From Planctomycetales bacterium 71-10 (GTDB taxonomy: Bacteria > Planctomycetota > Planctomycetia > Isosphaerales > Isosphaeraceae): a stretch of DNA of 33,022 bases. Of this stretch, positions 23,752 through 30,405 are shown piece by piece. The notes under the pieces were generated by a model. That model searched no databases. It was not told where the DNA came from and worked only from the letters and a program-made list of their open reading frames with translations. The position numbers were made by a program, and so were the translations under genes. The DNA lies in NCBI GenBank assembly GCA_001898385.1, contig MKTT01000157.1:1-33022 (forward strand). The letters are read 5' to 3'. The stretch's first letter is position 1, and the number at the start of each line of letters is the position of its first letter.

Positions 23752-26469
23752 TCAGTCGCGACGCAGGAAGAACGTGCGGGCCGCCTCGTCGGATCCCTGG
23801 AGGACCGGCGTCTGCGCGGGGCCGCCCCGACCGCGGACGTAGCCGGGGACGCGGAACTTCAAGTAGTCGTAGGCGGCGGCGACGGTGAGCCCGCCGGACT
23901 GCCGGAGGGCCTCGTCCAGGAAGTACGTCATGACGCTGAGGCGGCCGTCCCCGTGGCTGAACGCGGGCTGGCCGTCCGTGCCGGCGGCCAGGAAGGCGAG
24001 GCCGGGGCCGCCCCCGCCGCCCCCCGGCCCCTTCACGCCGGCCTCGCCGCGGTCCAGGAACCCGGCGATCGACGCGGCCCCCTCCGATCGCGCGGCGCGC
24101 CCTTTGGCGGCCCCGCCCGCGAAGCAGACGTCCAGGATTACGGCGACCTTGCGCCCCTCCAGCGCGTCGAGCGCCCGGGCCAGGCGATCGTCCACCAGGA
24201 CGGTCGCCGGGTCGGGGCGCCCGGTGCCGGCGAGCCTCGTGTCGTGGAGCAAGAGGCATTCGTCCAGGCCGTCGCCGTCCGTCTCGTCGCCGTCCCGGTC
24301 GGGGACCTTGCCCCCGTGCCCCGACCAGTAGATGACGACCTCGTCGCCGTCCCGCGTCTCCCCCGGCAGGCGGCCGAGCAGGTCCTCGACGGCCGCGAGG
24401 GTCGCGCCCTCGCCGGTGAGGGACGCCAGGATCTCGTAGCCGCCGGGGCCGGCCAGGTCGTCGGCGATCGCGGCGACGTCCCGCTCGGCGAACTCCAGGT
24501 CCTCGACGCCGCCGTCGGCGAACCTCGACGCCCCGACGAGCATGGCGACGCGCCTCGGGCCCGTCGGGCCGTCCTCGGCCTTCGCCGGGGCGTCGTACTT
24601 GACGACGTCGCGGCGGATCGTCGGCGGCCACTCCAGCCCGTCGAGCCCGTCGAGGAAGGCGTCGAGCCCGCGCCCGGCCAGGTCGCGGATCCGGCCGCCG
24701 ATCGCGGCGAGGTCGGCGTCGGCGATGGGGGCGGGGGCCGCGGCGAAGATCAGGACGCCCAGGCCCCGGGCCTGCCCGACGTCGATCGCCTCGCCGCCGT
24801 CGCCCGACAGCGGCCGGACGACCGGCGACGCGATCCGGTCGGCCTCCATCGGCAGGCCCGAATCGGGGGCGAACCCCGCCCGGTACACGGCCACGAAGCG
24901 ATAGGCCCCCGGCCCGACGGCCACCCGGATCCGCTCGCCCGGCCGGTACACGCGCCGGTCGCGGCCGAAATCGAGGGCGAGCGGCTCCAGGGGCGCGGGG
25001 GGCCGATCCGGCGGCGCGACGGCCACGGGCACCTGTGCGATCCGCTCGACGGCCTTCGACGCGCCCGGCTTGTTGTACCAGACGGCCCCGACGGCCAGCG
25101 CGCCCACCGCCAGGTAGGCCGTAGGCACCGCCAGCTTGCGCGCCCGAGACCGGACGCGGGCGGGGGCGGGGACCTCGGACCGCGACGCCGTCCGGCCGGT
25201 GGCGGGGGCGGGCTCGGCGACCGTCGCCGGGCGGCCCGTCGGCCGGGAGAAGAGGGTGTCGTCGCGGGCCGTCGCCGAGCGGTAGGAGTCGATCAGCCGC
25301 GGGAGGTCGTGCCCGACGGCCAGCGGCGCGAGCGCCTCAGCGACCTCGCCCGGCGTGGCCGGCCGGTCGGCCGGCTCCTTGGCGAGGAGGCGGGCCAGCA
25401 GCCGTTCCAGCGCCTCGGGCGCGTCGGCCCGGATCGTCCGCAGCGCCGGCGGCGTCGTCATGGCGTGCGCCAGGACGATGGCCCGCTCGTCGTCGCCGGC
25501 CCCGGCCCCGAACACGGGGCGGCCGCAGAGGAGCTGGTGGAGCGAGCAGCCCAGGCTGTAGAGGTCCGAGCGGACGTCGGTCGCGTCCGACAGGTAGCGG
25601 CGCTCCGGCGCCAGGTAGTCGATCGTCCCCAAAACGTCCCCGGCGCGGGTGAGCTGGGCGTCCGATCCGGAGTCCCGCGCGTTCAGGAAGCGGGCCAGGC
25701 CCCAATCCAGGACCAGCAGCCGGCCGTCGACGCCGAGCATCATGTTCGACGGCTTCACGTCCCGGTGGATCAGCCCGCGGTCGTACGCGTGCTGGAGGGC
25801 CGAGGCGGCCTGGCGGATCAACTCGCACGCGTCGGCCACCCTCAGCCGGCCCGTGCGCTGGATCAGGCGCGACAGGTCGACGCCGTCGACGTATTCCATC
25901 GCCAGGAACGGGTCGTCCCCGGCCGCGGACCCGCAGAAGACCTGGACGACGTTCGGGTGCGAGAGCGCCCCCAGGGCTCGCAGCTCGCGGGCGAATCGGG
26001 CCCGGGACGCGGCGCTTTCCCGGCGTTCCGGGTTGAGCCGTTTCACGGCGACCCGGCGCTCGACCTCCGGCTGGTACGCCTCATAGACCGTCCCCATGCC
26101 GCCCCCGTCGATCACGCGATCGATCCGGAAGCCCGGGGGCTCGCAGGCGACCTGGGGCCGACGCTCGGGCTCGCGGGGCGGGGGCGCGGCCTCCGTCGAC
26201 GGCGGGCCGGCCGGCGGGGGGGTGGGCCCGGTCGCCTCGGTCGACGGCGGGGGGGGCGACGGCGGCCCGTCGGCCCGTTCGCGATCCCGGTCCCAACCCT
26301 TCGGGTCGGCGAACGATCGGTCGATGATCGGCCGCCGGCGCGAGCCCGGCGCGCCGGCGTCGAATCCCGCGAAATCGTCGGCCGGGTCGTCGCCGGTCCA
26401 GTCCCGCCCTCCGTCGCGAGACTCGTCGCCCCGGCCTCCTGAGCCGTTCCACCCAGACGGACCGCTCAT
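23752..26469 (-). CDS. Ser/Thr protein kinase - TM - caspase (C14) fusion
   Basis: The ATG at 26469 is chosen over one at 26481 because GGAGG lies five bases upstream of it; the product has 905 residues. A Pro/Arg/Asp-rich N-terminus (1-110) precedes a Hanks-type kinase (about 113-390): glycine loop DGGGMGTVYEAY, Lys143 in RRVAVKRL, HRD at 235-237 in LIHRDVKPSNMML, DWG (255-257) in place of DFG, and DYLAPERRY. A single membrane helix (about 447-466, AVPTAYLAVGALAVGAVWY) places the C-terminal part outside. That part has a beta-rich segment and a caspase domain with His718 (VIYWSGHGGK) and Cys782 (VILDVCFAGG), plus an acidic DRDGDETDGDGLDE loop that could bind calcium. The gene heads the cluster. 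It couples phosphorylation inside to a protease outside in one chain, and is a likely sensor or trigger. Confidence 0.9.
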   Translation of the reverse strand: MSGPSGWNGSGGRGDESRDGGRDWTGDDPADDFAGFDAGAPGSRRRPIIDRSFADPKGWDRDRERADGPPSPPPPSTEATGPTPPPAGPPSTEAAPPPREPERRPQVACEPPGFRIDRVIDGGGMGTVYEAYQPEVERRVAVKRLNPERRESAASRARFARELRALGALSHPNVVQVFCGSAAGDDPFLAMEYVDGVDLSRLIQRTGRLRVADACELIRQAASALQHAYDRGLIHRDVKPSNMMLGVDGRLLVLDWGLARFLNARDSGSDAQLTRAGDVLGTIDYLAPERRYLSDATDVRSDLYSLGCSLHQLLCGRPVFGAGAGDDERAIVLAHAMTTPPALRTIRADAPEALERLLARLLAKEPADRPATPGEVAEALAPLAVGHDLPRLIDSYRSATARDDTLFSRPTGRPATVAEPAPATGRTASRSEVPAPARVRSRARKLAVPTAYLAVGALAVGAVWYNKPGASKAVERIAQVPVAVAPPDRPPAPLEPLALDFGRDRRVYRPGERIRVAVGPGAYRFVAVYRAGFAPDSGLPMEADRIASPVVRPLSGDGGEAIDVGQARGLGVLIFAAAPAPIADADLAAIGGRIRDLAGRGLDAFLDGLDGLEWPPTIRRDVVKYDAPAKAEDGPTGPRRVAMLVGASRFADGGVEDLEFAERDVAAIADDLAGPGGYEILASLTGEGATLAAVEDLLGRLPGETRDGDEVVIYWSGHGGKVPDRDGDETDGDGLDECLLLHDTRLAGTGRPDPATVLVDDRLARALDALEGRKVAVILDVCFAGGAAKGRAARSEGAASIAGFLDRGEAGVKGPGGGGGGPGLAFLAAGTDGQPAFSHGDGRLSVMTYFLDEALRQSGGLTVAAAYDYLKFRVPGYVRGRGGPAQTPVLQGSDEAARTFFLRRD

Positions 26470-26549
26470 GATCGCCTCCATCGTCGACGAATAGCATCAA
26501 TACCATACCAAAGCGACGTCGACCGCCTCAATGGGGCCGGCGTCGATCA

Positions 26550-26579
26550 GGATACGATGGGCCGACTCAGGAGTTGCGC
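26550..26579 (-). promoter_or_regulatory. ECF-type promoter element, copy 4 (head of the cluster)
   Basis: GCGCAACTC (26579-26571, minus strand) is followed after 13 bases by TCGTAT (26557-26552). The spacing AAC-N16-CGTA is the textbook ECF layout. TCGT lies 85 bp from the kinase-caspase start, close to the 86 bp seen for copy 5. This would be the main promoter of the fifteen-gene cluster. Confidence 0.65.
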
Positions 26580-26663
26580 ACGCGAGCAGCACGTCGCCGA
26601 TCGGCGGGTGTGCCTTCGGATATTGGCGAATCGCGTCGGAGTCGCGGGGGCCATCATGACGGC

Positions 26664-26839
26664 CTTCCCCCCTCGCGGGGGAAGGTGGCCCGCAGGGCCG
26701 GATGAGGGGGACGACGAGGAGGACGGCCGTCGGGATCCCGGGCCGGTCGGGCGAGCTTTCGGATCCCGACGCCGCCGGTGCTTCGCGTCCCCCTCATCTG
26801 ACCCCTGTCGGGGTCTGTCTTCCCCCGCGAGGGGGGAAG
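26664..26839. repeat. 176-bp palindromic repeat element (MITE- or REP-like)
   Basis: The element is bounded by a perfect 21-bp inverted repeat (26664-26684 and 26819-26839), each arm itself a CCTTCCCCC...GGGGGAAG hairpin. Inside are two more inverted pairs: GATGAGGGGGACG (26701-26713) with CGTCCCCCTCATC (26786-26798), and CGTCGGGATCC (26728-26738) with GGATCCCGACG (26761-26771). The right half has an extra small hairpin, GACCCC-TGTC-GGGGTC (26800-26815). The whole could fold into one long stem. It has no coding capacity and lies in the 509-bp gap between the sulfatase and kinase-caspase genes. Nothing else but promoter copy 4 is seen in that gap. Confidence 0.75.
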
Positions 26840-26990
26840 ACGTCGAGGATCGATCGCCAAATTCCGAAGGCACGCCCGCCGATCGTCGACGTCTTCGGGC
26901 CATCGAGAAACGACGAATCCGACGGCGGGGGATCCGGTGGAGACTCAAGCCGGCTCCCGAAGTCCTGGAGAGGATGGCACCAGACCGAGG

Positions 26991-28418
26991 TCAATCCGTC
27001 GCCGTCTCGGCGGGGCGGGCCTCTGCGGGCTCGCGGCCGGCGAGGCGGTCGCCGAGGCGGGCGCGCATGGCGTCGGCCGACTGCTGGAGCCGGGCGACGA
27101 CCTCGGGGCGCTCAGGCGCCAGGTTGCGGGACTCGCCGACGTCCGCGCCCAGGTCGTAGAGTTCCAGGCCGACGGGGAGGTCGCGGTACTTGCCCGGGAC
27201 GCCGCCGCGGCCGGGGGCCTGGCCCTGCATGGTGCGCGTGGTGTGGGGGAACAGCAGCTTCCAGGGCCCGGAGCGCATGGCCTGGAGTTGGCCGTCGGCG
27301 TAGTAGAAGAAGAGGGCGTCGTGCGGGCTGCGGGCGTCGGGCTCGCCGAACAGGAGCGGGCGGACGTCCAGGCCGTCGATGGCCGCGATCGGCGGCCGGG
27401 CCCCGACGATCGCGGCGAACGTCGGCAGCAGGTCGATCGTCGCCGCCGGCTGGCGCTGGACCAGCCCCGCCGGGATCCGGCCCGGCCAGCGCGCCAGGAA
27501 CGGCACGCGGACGCCCCCCTCGTAGCTCGTCCCCTTCCCCTCGCGCAGCGGGCCGGCCGACCCGCCGTGGTCGCCGTAGCTCAGCCAGGGGCCGTTGTCG
27601 GACGAGAAGACGACGAGCGTCCTGTCGTCGAGCCCTTCATCCCGGAGCGTCACCAGGATCGAGCCCACGGCCTCGTCGATCTCCCGGATCACGTCGCCGT
27701 ACGCCCCCGCGCCGCTCTTGCCGGCGTTCTCGTCGCGGACGAACAGAGGGACGTGGGGCATGTTGGGGGCGAGGTAGAAGAAGAACGGCCCGTCCTTCTT
27801 CCGCCTGATGAAATCGACCGCGCGGGCGGCGAACCGGGTCGTCAGCGACTTCTGCACGTCGGCCGTGACGTCGGCGACGGCCGGGCGGTCGCCCTCGATG
27901 AGCGGGAGGTCGGGGTAGTCCTTGGGCCGCTCGGGGTGGTGGGGCCACATGTCGCCGGAGTAGGGGAGGCCCAGGAACTCGTCGAAGCCGTGGCGGATCG
28001 GCGCCTGCGACGGCCGGGCGCCCAGGTGCCACTTGCCGGCCATCCCGGTCGCGTAGCCGGCCGAGCGGAACATCTCGGCCATCGTCGTCTCGGAGTGCGC
28101 GAGGCCGACCTTCGACTTCGGGCCGAGCGCCCCCCGGATGCCGACGCGCTCGTGGTAGCACCCCGTCATCAGCGCCGATCGCGAGGCCGAGCAGACCGCG
28201 CTGGAGACGTAGAAGTCCGTGAACCGCGCCCCCTCGGCCGCCATCCGGTCCAGGTTCGGCGTGGCGTAGGCGGTCGCGCCGAAGCAGCCGAGGTCGCCGT
28301 ACCCCATGTCGTCGCAGTAGATCATCACGACGTTCGGCCGCTCCGCCGTCGCGGGTTGCGCGAAACCCTGGTGCGGGATCGTCATCACGGCGAGGGCGAC
28401 GAGGGCGCGGGTTCGCAT
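26991..28418 (-). CDS. Secreted sulfatase (arylsulfatase family)
   Basis: The 475-residue protein has a signal peptide (MRTRALVALAVMTIPHQGFA) and the full sulfatase fold. RPNVVMIYCDDMGYGDLGCF gives the first metal aspartates (Asp36, Asp37). VCSASR (75-80) holds Cys76, the residue turned into formylglycine by the FGE enzyme; CxAxR is an accepted recognition motif. GYATGMAGKWHLG and VFSSDNGPW supply further calcium-site and sulfate-binding residues. The enzyme removes sulfate esters, probably from polysaccharides, in the periplasm or outside; the exact substrate is unknown. Planctomycetes carry many such genes. The ATG at 28418 overlaps the stop of the preceding phosphodiesterase-like gene (TGATG), so the two are translationally coupled. 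The ribosome site is GGAG about nine bases upstream. Confidence 0.93.
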   Translation of the reverse strand: MRTRALVALAVMTIPHQGFAQPATAERPNVVMIYCDDMGYGDLGCFGATAYATPNLDRMAAEGARFTDFYVSSAVCSASRSALMTGCYHERVGIRGALGPKSKVGLAHSETTMAEMFRSAGYATGMAGKWHLGARPSQAPIRHGFDEFLGLPYSGDMWPHHPERPKDYPDLPLIEGDRPAVADVTADVQKSLTTRFAARAVDFIRRKKDGPFFFYLAPNMPHVPLFVRDENAGKSGAGAYGDVIREIDEAVGSILVTLRDEGLDDRTLVVFSSDNGPWLSYGDHGGSAGPLREGKGTSYEGGVRVPFLARWPGRIPAGLVQRQPAATIDLLPTFAAIVGARPPIAAIDGLDVRPLLFGEPDARSPHDALFFYYADGQLQAMRSGPWKLLFPHTTRTMQGQAPGRGGVPGKYRDLPVGLELYDLGADVGESRNLAPERPEVVARLQQSADAMRARLGDRLAGREPAEARPAETATD

Positions 28419-29812
28419 CAGGATCGCTCCGGGGCGACGGCGTTCAGGAGGAGGTCGTGGAAGTCGGTGGTCTTCATCGAAGCGTCGCCCGGCGCGGGGC
28501 CGTCGGCCACGAGCACGGGCCGATCGAGCGGGTCGGCGGCGGGGAGGCCGTGGCCGCCGCGGACGAGCGTCGGGTCGAGCGGGATGACGTCGAACAGCGT
28601 GCGGAACCCCAGCTTCTTCTGGATCAGCCGCCGGATCGCCCGGCCTTTCGGCCAGGTCAGCGCGGGGTCGAAGAACATCTCGCAGGGGTCGAAGCCCGGC
28701 TTGCGATGGATGTCGATCGTCCTGGCGAAGTCCGGGGCCTGGGCGTCGTCGACCCAGTAGGGATAGGCGAACCAGGCGTCGGGCTCGGACAGGGCGACGA
28801 CCTCGCCGGAACGCTCGTGGTCCAGGCCGATCTCCGCGCGGGCCTCGCCGACCAGCACCCTCGCCACGCCGGCCTGTCGCGCGACCAGGTCGCGGACGGC
28901 GGCGACGTCTTCGGCGTCGGGTATGTAGATGTGCGCAAGCTGGTGGTCGCAGACGGCGAGCGCGCGGCTGTTGAACGCGTCGATCGTCTCGCCGAACGGG
29001 CCGGGGCGGACCGTCAGCAGGCCGGCGTCGCGCAGGACGCGGTTGAGGAGGACGGGCCGGGAGACGTCGCGATGGCCGTACTCGCTGACGACCCACACGC
29101 GGGCGCCGGCGGCCCTGGCGGCGTCGATCAGCGGGGCCGCGGCGTCGTCCAACTCGCGGACGAGCCTCGGCATGTCGCAGCCGGACGGACCCTTGCGCTG
29201 GGGCTCGTAGTCCAGATGCGGCAGGTAGACGAACGTCAGGTCGGGGCGGTCGTCCTTGAGGACGTCGGCGGCGGCCTTCGCGATCCAGGCGGTGCAGGGG
29301 AGGCCGGCGTTCGGGCCCCAGAAGGTGTGGAACGGGAACTTCCCCAGGCGCGATTCCAGGCGCTCGCAGAGGCCGTCGGGCGTGCCGGCGATGCCGAAGA
29401 CCTTGTTGCCGTCGGCCCCGTAATAGGGCTTGGGCGTGACGCTCAGGTCGACGTCGGCCCCCTGGTTGAACCACCAGAACAGCTTGGCGACCTTGAACGG
29501 CCGCCCGCGCCCGCGGCCGATGCGCCGCAACGTCGTCTCGATCGTTTCGGCCTGGACCAGCGCGCTCGACTGCTGCCAGAATCGGACCTCGCGGGTGTCG
29601 CGGAACAGCCAGCCGTTGGCGACGATCCCGTGCTCTTGCGGCAGCTTCCCCGTCAGCAGGCTGGCCTGCGCCGTGCAGGTGACGGCCGGCTGCACCTCCT
29701 CCAACGGCCGGGCCCAGCCGGCGTCGGCCAGGGCGCGGAGGCGGGGGGCATGGTCGAGGAGCCGGCGGGTCATCCCCACGGCGTTGATCACGACGACGGG
29801 CGCTTGAGACAT
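28418..29812 (-). CDS. Alkaline-phosphatase-superfamily (nucleotide pyrophosphatase/phosphodiesterase-like) protein
   Basis: The 464-residue protein starts at ATG 29812, where MSQAPVVVINAVGMT begins the fold; no signal peptide is seen. PAVTCTAQASLLTGKLP (42-58) carries the nucleophile Thr45 and EHGIVANGW follows, as in NPP-type enzymes. FVYLPHLDYEPQRKGP, VVSEYGHRDV and LAHIYIPDAED take the places of the other metal-binding segments. Several usual ligands differ: Val12 stands where NPPs have the DG aspartate, Gln replaces His in LDYEPQ, and Glu-Tyr replaces Asp-His in SEYG. The pattern resembles the proteins annotated as nucleotide pyrophosphatase in ebo-type gene clusters, whose substrate is not known. 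It is coupled to the sulfatase gene. The family is sure; the activity is not. Confidence 0.82.
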   Translation of the reverse strand: MSQAPVVVINAVGMTRRLLDHAPRLRALADAGWARPLEEVQPAVTCTAQASLLTGKLPQEHGIVANGWLFRDTREVRFWQQSSALVQAETIETTLRRIGRGRGRPFKVAKLFWWFNQGADVDLSVTPKPYYGADGNKVFGIAGTPDGLCERLESRLGKFPFHTFWGPNAGLPCTAWIAKAAADVLKDDRPDLTFVYLPHLDYEPQRKGPSGCDMPRLVRELDDAAAPLIDAARAAGARVWVVSEYGHRDVSRPVLLNRVLRDAGLLTVRPGPFGETIDAFNSRALAVCDHQLAHIYIPDAEDVAAVRDLVARQAGVARVLVGEARAEIGLDHERSGEVVALSEPDAWFAYPYWVDDAQAPDFARTIDIHRKPGFDPCEMFFDPALTWPKGRAIRRLIQKKLGFRTLFDVIPLDPTLVRGGHGLPAADPLDRPVLVADGPAPGDASMKTTDFHDLLLNAVAPERS

Positions 29813-29844
29813 CGGGCGGGACGCTCCGGGGCCGAGGCGGGACG

Positions 29845-30405
29845 ATGGGGACGAACCGAGCATACCAGCCCCGGCCCCTCCCGTCCTCCACCTACGTCCC
29901 CGGCGGCCGTCGGCCCCGGCCGAGGCACGACCCCGGCCTCGCGGCCGTCCCGCCGATCGTCGGCGACTCCTGGCGCACGTCCGACGCCTACCTCCGCGGC
30001 TTCGACCTCTTCGACGCCGGGTTCTACTGGGAGGCGCACGAGTCCTGGGAGGCGCTCTGGCACGCCCACGGCCGCAAGGGGCCGATCGCCGACGTCCTGA
30101 AGGGCCTCATCAAGCTGGCCGCGGCCGGGGTGAAGGTCCGGCAGGGGCGGCCGGGGGGCGTGCGGTCGCTGGCCGCCCGCGCGGCGGGGCACTTCGAAAC
30201 GGCCCGCGGCGAGGCCGGGCCCGAATTGCTGGGGCTCGACCTCGCCGCGTGGATCGACTTCGCGAAGGATGTGGCGGAGAGGCCCTCGGGGGCGTCGGCC
30301 GCCCCCGAGGGCCCGGCGGTCGTCGTCTTCGTCAGGCGACCGGCTCGGCCGGGCGGAGGCTCGCCAGCTTGCGACGCCACCACGCGCCCAGCGGCAGGGA
30401 CATGA
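29845..30405 (+). CDS. DUF309-domain protein
   Basis: The 186-residue protein has the DUF309 signature in residues about 45-120: YLRGFDLFDAGFYWEAHESW and EALWHAHGRKGPIADVLKGL, with the strongly conserved E64-A-H66-E67. This is a small helical domain of unknown biochemical role that is widespread in planctomycetes, cyanobacteria and firmicutes. The N-terminal 40 residues are Pro/Arg-rich (YVPGGRRPRPRHDPGL), as in planctomycete relatives. The C-terminus beyond about 150 is low-complexity and overlaps the 3' end of the convergent CcsA gene by 74 bp, so the last residues may not be under selection. The gene diverges from the phosphodiesterase-like gene, with only 32 bp between starts. No membrane segment or signal peptide is seen. 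Confidence 0.88.
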   Translation: MGTNRAYQPRPLPSSTYVPGGRRPRPRHDPGLAAVPPIVGDSWRTSDAYLRGFDLFDAGFYWEAHESWEALWHAHGRKGPIADVLKGLIKLAAAGVKVRQGRPGGVRSLAARAAGHFETARGEAGPELLGLDLAAWIDFAKDVAERPSGASAAPEGPAVVVFVRRPARPGGGSPACDATTRPAAGT

